Below are positions 23,047-30,390 of a DNA stretch of 32,171 nt, piece after piece. The notes under the pieces are model-generated. The model was not told the DNA's origin and did no database searches. It saw nothing but the letters and a program-made list of their open reading frames with translations. The stretch covers positions 1-32,171 of the forward strand of contig JAWKPF010000042.1 of assembly GCA_041390825.1 (NCBI GenBank). Reading direction: 5' to 3'. The DNA comes from Thermomicrobiales bacterium. GTDB taxonomy: Bacteria > Chloroflexota > Chloroflexia > Thermomicrobiales > UBA6265. Each line of letters starts with the position of its first letter. The stretch's first letter is position 1. The translations under genes and the position numbers were made by a program.

Positions 23047-23110
23047 GCTAATCCGGCGCGATCAGCTCATTCCCCGAAACCACCTCGGCCTACCACGTGC
23101 CGGACCGTTT
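23043..23110 (-). pseudogene. Remnant of a second GH1 beta-glucosidase C terminus
   Basis: These 68 nt match 24279-24346, the end of the beta-glucosidase gene, at 64 positions. On the minus strand they read RSGTW*AEVVSGNELIAPD*, with a stop replacing the Tyr of the intact gene and a Lys-to-Thr change. The two other changes are silent. It is a detached fragment in the same orientation as the intact gene. Confidence 0.75.
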
Positions 23111-23167
23111 GAAGAAATCTGCCAACCGCTCATCGCGGCGGATCTTGTGGAGGCGCAGTGGTTGTAG
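23111..23167 (+). pseudogene. Remnant of a paralogue of the OB-domain secreted protein (C terminus)
   Basis: The frame EEICQPLIAADLVEAQWL ends at TAG 23165-23167 and matches the last residues EEVCQPLIAADLVEE of the gene at 21770. Of six changed codons over the shared part, five are silent and one is Val to Ile. The copy therefore diverged under selection before it was cut down. It abuts the beta-glucosidase remnant on its left. Confidence 0.7.
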
Positions 23168-23211
23168 CAGGACGCGACGCATCCGCTCCGGCGATCGGAT
23201 CGGGAACGCGC

Positions 23212-23217
23212 GACAAT
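23212..23217 (+). promoter_or_regulatory. Putative -10 of the dehydrogenase gene
   Basis: GACAAT (4 of 6) lies at 23212-23217. The leader to ATG 23258 would be about 35 nt. There is no supporting -35, and the call rests mainly on its resemblance to other -10-like sites in the window. Confidence 0.25.
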
Positions 23218-23257
23218 ACCGCACACGCTGTGTATGTCGTCATGAGGGAAGGTTCCG

Positions 23258-24265
23258 ATGAAAGCCGTTGTTGTTCATGAGCCTGGCACGGTCCGCATCG
23301 AGGATGTGCCGATACCGGAGGTCGGACCGAAGGACGTGCTCGTCCAGGTAAGTGCGTGCGGCATCTGCGGCACCGACATCCACATCATCGATGGCGAATT
23401 CCCTCCGACCACCTATCCGATCATCATCGGCCACGAATTCGGGGGCACGGTCACCCAGATCGGGTCAGACGTGGTCGGCTTCGAGGTCGGTGACCGGGTC
23501 GGCGTCGATCCGACCCTGAACTGCGGTGAGTGCTATTTCTGCCTGCGCGGAAAAGGCAATCTGTGCGAGCGCTGGAATGCGGTCGGCGTCGGCCACTCCC
23601 CGGGCGGATTCGCCGAATATGTGGCTGTGCCCGAACGGAGCGTCTATCCCATTCCCGACAGCATGTCGTTCGAAGCTGCCGCGTTGATCGAGCCAGTGAG
23701 CTGTGTTGTACACGGCTTCCATCTGCTCGCTCCCTCGGTCGGCGAAACGTATCTGGTCTACGGCGCGGGTCCGATGGGATTGCAAAATGCGCAGGTGGCA
23801 CGCTACAACGGCGCCGGCGCGGTGGCCATTATCGACATCAATCCCAGCCGCCAGGAAATTGCCCGGTCCTTCGGGTTCGACAATGTCGGCGCCTCACTCG
23901 ATGAAGTACGCCATGTGGCGCCACGCGGGTTCGACAATGTGATCGAAGCGACCGGCAGAACCAAGGTCGCCGAGCGGGCGATCGATGCGGTCATCCGCGG
24001 TGGCAAGCTGCTCATCTTCGGCGTTTGCCCACCAGGGGAAACGGCCGCCTTCGATATGTTCAAGGTCTACAATGAGGAGATCACCATTCTCGGCTCGATG
24101 GCCGTGGTCAAGTCGTATGGTCCCGCGATCTCGGTCCTCGATGCCGGCGCGATCGATGTCGACAAGATGGTTTCGCATACCTTCCCGATCGACCGCTTCG
24201 ACGACGCCATTGCCACCGTTCGCGCCGGAAAAGGGCTGAAAGTGCAGGTTACCCCCGGCGCCTGA
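23258..24265 (+). CDS. Zinc-dependent alcohol/polyol dehydrogenase (MDR superfamily)
   Basis: The 335-residue protein is a medium-chain dehydrogenase that oxidises an alcohol or polyol with NAD(P). Catalytic zinc ligands are Cys37 (ACGICGTD), His59-Glu60 (GHEFGG) and probably Glu145 (LIEPVSC). The structural zinc lobe has Cys89, 92, 95 and 103 (NCGECYFCLRGKGNLC). The Rossmann motif is GAGPMGL (169-175), and Asp193 after the second strand (IIDINPSRQ) favours NAD. Closest types are sorbitol, arabinitol, threonine or L-iditol dehydrogenases. The substrate cannot be fixed, but a sugar alcohol fits the neighbouring glycosidase and transporters. GAGGGAAGG precedes ATG 23258. It converges with the beta-glucosidase (18 nt between the stops). 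Confidence 0.92.
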   Translation: MKAVVVHEPGTVRIEDVPIPEVGPKDVLVQVSACGICGTDIHIIDGEFPPTTYPIIIGHEFGGTVTQIGSDVVGFEVGDRVGVDPTLNCGECYFCLRGKGNLCERWNAVGVGHSPGGFAEYVAVPERSVYPIPDSMSFEAAALIEPVSCVVHGFHLLAPSVGETYLVYGAGPMGLQNAQVARYNGAGAVAIIDINPSRQEIARSFGFDNVGASLDEVRHVAPRGFDNVIEATGRTKVAERAIDAVIRGGKLLIFGVCPPGETAAFDMFKVYNEEITILGSMAVVKSYGPAISVLDAGAIDVDKMVSHTFPIDRFDDAIATVRAGKGLKVQVTPGA

Positions 24266-24283
24266 GCGCAGCGGAGGGCCGAG

Positions 24284-25633
24284 CTAATCTGGCGCGATCA
24301 GCTCATTCCCCGAAACCACCTCGGCGTACCACTTGCCGGACCGCTTCACGATCCGCTCCTGCGTCGCGTAGTCGACATAAATCAATCCGAACCTGGTGCG
24401 ATACCCTTCCGCCCATTCGAAGTTGTCCATCAGCGTCCAGACGAAATACCCCTTGACCGGCACACCGTTCTCGATCGCCGTGTGCAGGGCCGCCAGATGA
24501 TCGTGGATATACCGGACACGCTTGCGGTCGTCGATCGCCCCATCCACGACCCGATCTTCGAACGCGGCGCCGTTCTCGAAGATGTACTGCGTTTTCCAGA
24601 CATCGCCGTAGTCGTTCTGGATGCGGGTCACGGTATCGATCAGACCGGACGGCTCGATGATCCAGTCCAGGGCAGTGCGCGGCAGATTCGCCGGCTTGAT
24701 CCTGCGGGAATAGAGGGGCGGCTCGGGAGCCGCCTCGATGTACTCCCCGTTGTAGAAGTTCACTCCCATGAAATCGGTCGGCGCCGCGATGATCTCCATG
24801 TCGTTCTGCCCAATCTCCGGCCAGACCTCCCGGAACAGATCGACCATGTCATCCGGATAGCCGCGGCCCGCCAGCGGATCGAACCAGACGCGGTTGCGCA
24901 ATCCGTCCTCCCGCTGGGCGGCGTCCAGGTCTTCCTGACTGTCGCCATAGGGATAGAACGTGGTTGGGTTGAGGCAGATCCCTGCTTCGGCATCGGGCAC
25001 ATTCGCGCGAATCACCGGCATTGCCAACCCATGCGCCAGCAACAGGTGATGCATCACCTGCAATCCTTCTCGCAGGTTCTGGCGCCCCGGCGCATGCACG
25101 CCGACCACATACCCCAGCACTGCGCTGCACCACGGCTCATTGAGCGTGATCCAGCGTTTCACCCGATCGCCGAAGCGGCGCGTCACCACATCGGTGAACT
25201 CCGCAAACGCGGCGGTGGTGTCCCGGTTCACCCAGCCGCCCTGGTCGTACAACGCGGACGGCAAATCCCAGTGATGCAGCGTCACCCACGGCTCGATACC
25301 GCTCTCCAGCAACCCCTCGATCAACCGATCGTAGAAATCGAGCCCTCTCGGTTCGATACGGCCAGTCCCTTCGGGCAAGATCCGCGGCCAGGAGAGCGAC
25401 AGCCGGTAGTTCGGCAACGCGATATCGCGCATGAGCCCGATATCCTCCCGCCAGCGGTGATAGTGATCGCAGGCGATATCGCCCGTCTCCCCATTCACCA
25501 CCTTGCCCGGGGTATGCGTGAAAACGTCCCAGATCGACGATCCGCGCCCGTCTTCCTGCACAGCTCCTTCGATCTGATACGACGCCGTCGCCGCCCCCCA
25601 CGCGAACCCGTCCGGAAACATCTCACCAGCCAC
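24284..25633 (-). CDS. Beta-glucosidase, glycoside hydrolase family 1
   Basis: The 449-residue protein is a complete GH1 (beta/alpha)8 enzyme that removes beta-linked glucose or galactose from the non-reducing end of oligosaccharides. It begins FPDGFAWGAATASYQIEGA, the N-terminal family signature. The acid/base is Glu166 in WITLNEPW, and the nucleophile is Glu353 in YIFENGAAFED (the family's usual [IV]TENG, here IFENG). WTLMDNFEWAEGYRTRFGLIYVD near the end is the aglycone/sugar-binding signature. There is no signal peptide, so it acts in the cytoplasm on imported sugars. The start is GTG 25633, with GGAGG 7 nt upstream; ATG five codons in is the alternative. A mutilated copy of its last codons lies at 23043-23110. 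Confidence 0.95.
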   Translation of the reverse strand: MAGEMFPDGFAWGAATASYQIEGAVQEDGRGSSIWDVFTHTPGKVVNGETGDIACDHYHRWREDIGLMRDIALPNYRLSLSWPRILPEGTGRIEPRGLDFYDRLIEGLLESGIEPWVTLHHWDLPSALYDQGGWVNRDTTAAFAEFTDVVTRRFGDRVKRWITLNEPWCSAVLGYVVGVHAPGRQNLREGLQVMHHLLLAHGLAMPVIRANVPDAEAGICLNPTTFYPYGDSQEDLDAAQREDGLRNRVWFDPLAGRGYPDDMVDLFREVWPEIGQNDMEIIAAPTDFMGVNFYNGEYIEAAPEPPLYSRRIKPANLPRTALDWIIEPSGLIDTVTRIQNDYGDVWKTQYIFENGAAFEDRVVDGAIDDRKRVRYIHDHLAALHTAIENGVPVKGYFVWTLMDNFEWAEGYRTRFGLIYVDYATQERIVKRSGKWYAEVVSGNELIAPD

Positions 25634-25664
25634 GTTCTTTCCTCCCGTCGATCGTCATGGATGG

Positions 25665-25670
25665 AGCATA
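25665..25670 (-). promoter_or_regulatory. Putative extended -10 of the beta-glucosidase gene
   Basis: On the minus strand TGC is followed by TATGCT (25670-25665), 4 of 6 to TATAAT with the extended TGn. Transcription would start about 25 nt before GTG 25633. The position where a -35 belongs lies inside the adjacent heptad array. Confidence 0.35.
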
Positions 25671-25705
25671 GCAGGCGGCATGCAGCACGCAGCACGCACC
25701 TGCCG
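25671..25705. repeat. Heptad array, unit GCACGCA
   Basis: Five 7-nt units: GCAGGCG, GCATGCA, GCACGCA, GCACGCA, CCTGCCG. It sits directly upstream of the putative beta-glucosidase -10 and downstream of ridA. Confidence 0.6.
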
Positions 25706-25804
25706 GTGACGGCTCAGGAGCCCAGCAAGGAAGGACGAATCCTCGACATCGATTGAGCGGCGCGTTGAGCGCCAGACCTGTGCCAAGCGCTCAGGGCGAG
25801 CGCG

Positions 25805-26284
25805 CTATCCGTCGATCTCGACGGTCGCGCCGATGATGACGCACGCGTTGCCCGGGAGCGCTGCCATCCCTGGAGAAACGCGCGCGTGGCGCCCGATCTC
25901 TTCACCGAAGAGCTCCAGGATGAACTCCGAAAAGCCATTCGTGACCGCGCTGGTCTGGGCGAAGCCGGGATCGGCGTTCACCATGGCGGTGACCGAGAGC
26001 CATGCCGTCACGCGGTCGAGATCGCCGATCTCGCGCTGCAACGTGCCGAGCAGGGCAAGCGCGCATCCCTTGGCCGACTCCCTGGCTGCCTCGATCGAAA
26101 CCTCGGACGGCACCTTGCCAAACGGCCCCGCGCTGGTTCCATCGGCATTGCGGGCGCCCTGACCGGAGAGGTAGGCGATTCCGTTGCGCACGCGAATGTA
26201 GTGCGGCGGCGAACTCCCCGGCGCCGACTTCACCTCCGGGGGCAACACCAGCCCCATCGCCGCGAGCTTTTCCTCGATGTGCAT
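25805..26284 (-). CDS. RidA/YjgF/YER057c-like protein
   Basis: The protein of about 159 residues has the chorismate-mutase-like fold of the RidA family, whose archetype hydrolyses reactive enamine/imine intermediates to release ammonia. Visible: YIRVRNGIAYLSGQGARNADG, a helix with AARESAKGCALALLGTLQREIGDLDRVTAWLSVTAMVNADPGFAQ, and ARVSPGMAALPGNACVIIGATVEI. In the last stretch the Arg before the conserved LP region corresponds to the substrate-binding Arg105 of RidA. The start at ATG 26284 has GGAGG 5 nt upstream; an in-frame ATG at 26338 runs into the terminator and is rejected. It belongs to the longer subfamily of about 150-160 residues, for which deaminase activity is less certain. It lies between two heptad arrays. 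Confidence 0.85.
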   Translation of the reverse strand: MHIEEKLAAMGLVLPPEVKSAPGSSPPHYIRVRNGIAYLSGQGARNADGTSAGPFGKVPSEVSIEAARESAKGCALALLGTLQREIGDLDRVTAWLSVTAMVNADPGFAQTSAVTNGFSEFILELFGEEIGRHARVSPGMAALPGNACVIIGATVEIDG

Positions 26285-26304
26285 CCAGACCTCCATCTCG
26301 ACAA

Positions 26305-26330
26305 AACAGAGGGCGCGATTTCTCGCGCCC
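26305..26330 (-). terminator. Terminator after the peptide-type binding-protein gene
   Basis: On the minus strand GGGCGCGA, a GAAA tetraloop and TCGCGCCC form an 8-bp GC-rich stem, followed by TCTGTTTTGTC. It lies about 50 nt after the stop at 26381 and before ridA, and so separates the transporter transcript from ridA. Confidence 0.75.
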
Positions 26331-26348
26331 CCTTTCACAATCCAAATC

Positions 26349-26376
26349 TGCGTGCTGACAGCCGCGTGCTGCCTGC
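26349..26376. repeat. Heptad array, units of YGCGTGC type
   Basis: Four 7-nt units: TGCGTGC, TGACAGC, CGCGTGC, TGCCTGC. It occupies the space between the transporter stop (26381) and the terminator. It is complementary in sense to the GCACGCA units at 25671. Confidence 0.5.
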
Positions 26377-26380
26377 CGCG

Positions 26381-28159
26381 TTACCGCTCCGGACCGCCCT
26401 CGGCGATGAAGAGTTCGGCCGGAACCGTGCTCATGGTCGTGAACGACGGCCAGTGCATAGCGGCGATGCCGTTGGCATCCGGCGCCTTGAAGTCGCCTGC
26501 CACCCACGGCTTGATGAACTGCACCTCGGCGCCGTGGTAGACGAAGACCGCCGGCACATCCTCGACCAGGATGCGTTCCGCATCCTGGAACATCTTGATG
26601 CGCTCTTCGGAATCGCCCAGGAACTCCGCCGCCGCGCGCACGCCAGCGTCGAAGTCCGGATTCGACCACGAATGACGGCCGCCCGAGAGCCAAACGCTCA
26701 GCATGTTGAACGGATCGAAGAAGTCCATTCCGTAGCGGATGAACCCGAGCGATATTTGCGTCGGCTTGGCGGTCAACGCAGCCATGTAGCCCTGCGAGTC
26801 CTGGCTGACGACTTCGACATCGATGTTCAGGTTTTCCTTGATCATCGCGGCAATCGCCTGGCCCACCGTCTCCTCGAGCGGAGTTGGAGCGCGCAGCATG
26901 AGCTGCTGGGTCGGGAAGCCCTCGCCGTCCGGATAACCGGCTTCGGCCAGCAGCGACTTCGCCAGCTCGGGATCGTAGGCCTGGATGTCCGCCACCGCTG
27001 CGGTCTGGTTGCCGGGGAAGCCGGGCGCCAGCCATGAATAGGCCGGAACACCGTTCGGTCCAAGCACGCTCGCCTTGAGCGCGTCGCGGTCGATCGCATG
27101 GCTCCAGGCCTGGCGAACCTTGATGTCGGTCCATGGCTCCGAGGTCACGTCGAAGAAGACATAATAGGTCGGGAAGTCGCCCACGCCCGAGTAGATCTCG
27201 GCCGCGGTCGTCTCGTCTCCCTGCATGATCGTCAACGCGGCCGGAGCCGGGTTGGCGTAGAAATCGATCTCATCGGCCTGATACATCGCGAAGTAGTTGT
27301 CCGGCGAGGTCAGCTTGCAGCGCACCTCATCGACCAGACCAGGCAACGTGCCGGTGTAGGCCTCGTTGCGGACATAGCGGACCTCCTGGTCCGGCAGCCA
27401 CTCGGAGAGAATGTACGGACCGGCCGAGATCGCCGTCGCCGGATCGGTGTTGTAGAACAACCCGTTGGCTGCCAGTCCGGCCGCCGACAGCGGCAGGGAA
27501 TAGAGCAGCATGGCCGGCAGATAGGGGGCGGGCGCAATCGTCTCGAAGACCAGCTCGTACTCGTTCGCGCCCAGGCGCACACCGATCTGATCGACCGGCA
27601 TCTCGCCGGCTGTCGCCTCGGTCCAGTTCTTGAGCACACCCTGGAAGTACCAGGTGAAGTCCCAGGCGGATTCCGGATTCGCAGCGTTCTGGAAGGTCGC
27701 GACCCAGTCGTTCGCGGTCAGCGGGTTGCCGTCGCTCCACATCAGACCTTCCCGGATCTTGAAGGTCCAGGTCATGCCGTCTTCGGAGCCTTCCCACGAC
27801 TCGGCGGCCGCTGGCTCGATACCGAATTCCTTATTGACACGCACCAGCGGTTCGCTGAAGAGGTCGGCCACGCCAACCCGCTGGTAGACATAGACGTAGA
27901 AATCGATCACCTTGGCGACCGACGCATCGGACACCATGACCAACACCTGATGCTCCGCTGGTGTTGGTTCCTCGTCCTGCGCTCCCTGCCGGGCTATGCG
28001 GCCGGATCCAGACGGCGCCGCCGACGTGCCGCGCAGCATTCCGCCACCGAAAATGCCGAGTCCCGCGGCCATCGAGCTTCCGATAACCGTGCGCCGGGTG
28101 ATGGGATGTTGCAAGACGAACCCCGGCTTGACTTCGTTCTGACCGTCGTTGTCAGTCAT
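26381..28159 (-). CDS. ABC transporter substrate-binding protein, family 5 (peptide/oligosaccharide)
   Basis: The 592-residue exported protein belongs to SBP family 5 (DppA/OppA type), which binds peptides, nickel or oligosaccharides. The start at ATG 28159 has AAAGGAG a few bases upstream; a frame reaching to 28273 is rejected. A twin-arginine leader is present (ITRRTVIGSSMAAGLGIFGGG, Arg22-23). Family stretches: PAAAESWEGSEDGMTWTFKIREGLMWSDGNPLTANDWVATF, the signature of the group; ISAGPYILSEW; DIKVRQAWSHAIDRDALKASVL; and AKSLLAEAGYPDGEGFP. It comes last in its operon, 70 nt after the second permease, whereas it is usually first. The ligand is unknown; oligosaccharides are as likely as peptides given the adjoining beta-glucosidase. 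Confidence 0.93.
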   Translation of the reverse strand: MTDNDGQNEVKPGFVLQHPITRRTVIGSSMAAGLGIFGGGMLRGTSAAPSGSGRIARQGAQDEEPTPAEHQVLVMVSDASVAKVIDFYVYVYQRVGVADLFSEPLVRVNKEFGIEPAAAESWEGSEDGMTWTFKIREGLMWSDGNPLTANDWVATFQNAANPESAWDFTWYFQGVLKNWTEATAGEMPVDQIGVRLGANEYELVFETIAPAPYLPAMLLYSLPLSAAGLAANGLFYNTDPATAISAGPYILSEWLPDQEVRYVRNEAYTGTLPGLVDEVRCKLTSPDNYFAMYQADEIDFYANPAPAALTIMQGDETTAAEIYSGVGDFPTYYVFFDVTSEPWTDIKVRQAWSHAIDRDALKASVLGPNGVPAYSWLAPGFPGNQTAAVADIQAYDPELAKSLLAEAGYPDGEGFPTQQLMLRAPTPLEETVGQAIAAMIKENLNIDVEVVSQDSQGYMAALTAKPTQISLGFIRYGMDFFDPFNMLSVWLSGGRHSWSNPDFDAGVRAAAEFLGDSEERIKMFQDAERILVEDVPAVFVYHGAEVQFIKPWVAGDFKAPDANGIAAMHWPSFTTMSTVPAELFIAEGGPER

Positions 28160-28229
28160 GTTTGCTCCTTTGCGCCGGAACTGACTGGGACGTCCAGCAA
28201 CAGCACCGGCGGGTTGACGCAAAAGTGAA

Positions 28230-29177
28230 TCAATTCTGGCGCGGGTCGAGCGCGTCGCGCAAGCCGTCGCCAAGGAACGCGAACCCGATCACCGTGAGCG
28301 CAATCGCCAGGGTCGGGAAGAGTCCCAGATACCAATAGAGCTGGATGTACTGCCGGCTGTCGGCCACCATCTTGCCCAGGCTTGGCACCGGTTCGTTGAT
28401 TCCGAGTCCCAGAAAACTCAGCCCTGCTTCGGCAAAAATGGCAGTCGGCATCAACAGCGTGATGGCAATGATCAGCGGCGGAACCGCGTTCGGCAGCAGG
28501 TGCTTGACCGCAATATGAAACTTGGTGGCTCCCAGCGCTTCGGACGCTTCGACAAAGTCGCGTTCGCGCAGGGTCAGCATCTGCGCTCTGGTCAACCGGC
28601 ACACGCCAACCCAGGTCGTCACGCCGATCACGAAGACCACATTCAGCACCTGATTGCTGAAGAGGAAGTCCGTCACTCCGCTGTTGACGACCGAAAGAAG
28701 GAAGATGGCAAACAGCAGACCAGGAAAAGCAGTCATGATCTCGATGATGCGCATGATGACGAAGTCGGTGGCGCCACCACGCAACCCGGCCGCGATCCCC
28801 AGTGGAATCCCGATGGCGCATGCCACGATCACCGCCAGGAACCCAACCATGTACGAGGTGCGAATCCCGTACACCACGCGGCTCAGATAGTTGTGTCCGA
28901 TCTGATCGGTGCCCATCGGATATTCCCGGCTGGGGAAGAGATTCACCGCCAGCAGGTCCGCCTTGGAATAGTGCGTCGGGGCGATCCATGGCGCGAAGAT
29001 CGCCACCGCGAGCAGGAGCAGCACGATCACCAATCCCACCATGCCCAACTTCTGCCGCTTGAACCGGTCGACCGCCAGCTGAAAATTGGTGCGGTATCGC
29101 CGTCCGGTTTGGGCTTCGCTTTGGTCGATGAGCGCCGGCTGCTGAATGTCGCCGGAGAGCTCGATGGGGTCCATCAT
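28230..29177 (-). CDS. ABC transporter permease, DppC/OppC type
   Basis: This 315-residue membrane protein is the second permease of the peptide-type importer. A soluble N-terminal stretch of about 50 residues with KRQKLGMVGLVIVLLLLAVAIFAPWIAPT is followed by the DppC hallmark YPMGTDQIGHNYLSRVVYGIRTSYMVG. The ATPase-coupling EAA loop is DFVEASEALGATKFHIAVKHLLPN. The C terminus carries FLGDGLRDALDPR, as usual. ATG 29177 overlaps the DppB stop by 4 nt (ATGA), with GGGAGGG 8 nt upstream. An upstream in-frame start (29258) lies inside dppB and is rejected. Confidence 0.93.
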   Translation of the reverse strand: MMDPIELSGDIQQPALIDQSEAQTGRRYRTNFQLAVDRFKRQKLGMVGLVIVLLLLAVAIFAPWIAPTHYSKADLLAVNLFPSREYPMGTDQIGHNYLSRVVYGIRTSYMVGFLAVIVACAIGIPLGIAAGLRGGATDFVIMRIIEIMTAFPGLLFAIFLLSVVNSGVTDFLFSNQVLNVVFVIGVTTWVGVCRLTRAQMLTLRERDFVEASEALGATKFHIAVKHLLPNAVPPLIIAITLLMPTAIFAEAGLSFLGLGINEPVPSLGKMVADSRQYIQLYWYLGLFPTLAIALTVIGFAFLGDGLRDALDPRQN

Positions 29178-30109
29178 CCGACACGCCCTCCCACCAGCCG
29201 CACGCGCGGATCGAGCACGGTGTAGAGGAGATCGGTGATCAAATAGGTCACGCCCCAAAGCGCCGCAATCAGCAAGGTAAGCGCCAGGATCATCGGGTAG
29301 TCGCGGCTGATCGTGCTCGTGACGAAGTAGGAGCCCAGGCCCGGGATGTTGAAAATCGCCTCGATGAAAATCGAGCCGGTCAGGATGTTGGGAATCTCCG
29401 GCAGCAGCACCGTTACCCAGGGAATCGCGGCATTCCGCGCGATATGCCCGGCCATGATGCGCTTTTCGTTCAACCCCTTGGCGCGCGCCGTGCGCACGTA
29501 GTCCGAGCGCATTGTTTCGATCAGGGTCAGCCGGGTATAGCGCGCCACCAGCGCCATCGGCGCCAGCGAATAGGCGATGACCGGCATGATGTAATGCTTC
29601 GGCTCACCCCACCCCCCGGTGGGCAACAGGTCCCAGCGCACACTGAGCATCAACACCAGCCAGGTGCCGATCACCCAGCTTGGAACCGTCAACCCCAGGG
29701 TGCCAACCGTCGTCACCAGGTAGTCGATCCAACTATTTTGCCGGGTTGCGGCAATCACTCCCAACAACGTGCCGAAGGTATAGGCAATGATGATCGTCGG
29801 GATGCCAATGGCGATCGTCACCGGCCAGCGGCTGGCGATTAGCCCTGTCACGGTTTCGGTCGGGCGTTGGAACGGCACACCGAAATCGAGTCGAACCGCA
29901 TGCCACATATAGCGCAGATACTGCTCGTAGAGGGGCTCGTTCAGCCCGTACTTTTCCATCTGCGCCATGCGGGTCGCTTCCGGCAAGCGGCGCTCGCCGA
30001 TATCGAACGGGCCGCCCGGCACGGCATGCATCAGCAGGAACGCAATCAACGAAACTGCGAACAGCACGAAGACAAGACTCAGGAGCCGCCCGAGAATGTA
30101 GCGTCCCAA
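29174..30109 (-). CDS. ABC transporter permease, DppB/OppB type
   Basis: The 311-residue first permease begins MGRYILGRLLSLVFVLFAVSLIAFLLMHAVPGGPFD, the DppB N-terminal signature. It continues with YGLNEPLYEQYLRYMWHAVRLDFG and has the EAA loop YVRTARAKGLNEKRIMAGHIARNA. Near the end are EAIFNIPGLGSYFVTSTISRDYPMILA and DLLYTVLDPRVR. The start codon is TTG 30109, supported by AGGAGG (30116-30121 on the + strand as CCTCCT) with 6 nt spacing. It is first in the operon dppB-dppC-binding protein. No DppD/DppF ATPase is encoded next to it, so the ATPases must be elsewhere or shared. Confidence 0.93.
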   Translation of the reverse strand: MGRYILGRLLSLVFVLFAVSLIAFLLMHAVPGGPFDIGERRLPEATRMAQMEKYGLNEPLYEQYLRYMWHAVRLDFGVPFQRPTETVTGLIASRWPVTIAIGIPTIIIAYTFGTLLGVIAATRQNSWIDYLVTTVGTLGLTVPSWVIGTWLVLMLSVRWDLLPTGGWGEPKHYIMPVIAYSLAPMALVARYTRLTLIETMRSDYVRTARAKGLNEKRIMAGHIARNAAIPWVTVLLPEIPNILTGSIFIEAIFNIPGLGSYFVTSTISRDYPMILALTLLIAALWGVTYLITDLLYTVLDPRVRLVGGRVG

Positions 30110-30167
30110 CAGCGTCCTCCTGTTGCAAAGCCAACTTCGTTACTGAGAATTGCGCCTGTGGAGCGCC

Positions 30168-30173
30168 AGTCTA
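30168..30173 (-). promoter_or_regulatory. Putative extended -10 of the dppB operon
   Basis: On the minus strand GTGC precedes TAGACT (30173-30168), 4 of 6 to TATAAT with an extended TGn. The leader to TTG 30109 would be about 50 nt. The -35 region is poor. Confidence 0.3.
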
Positions 30174-30390
30174 GCACGGCAACCTGAGGATTGCGGTAAG
30201 ACGGCGGCGTTGCACGACCCCGAGCCGCTTCGTTCGTGGGTGCATCCACGTGGTCCATACCTGACTCGTCTGCTGTGCAGAAAACCAACTCCGACGTACA
30301 CTCAAATCGCCACGTGCGGTGGCCGCGGTTCGTTGCTGTATGCGCGTTCCGGCGAATCGCCGGAGTGTTGCGTCAACGGAGGAGCAATTC

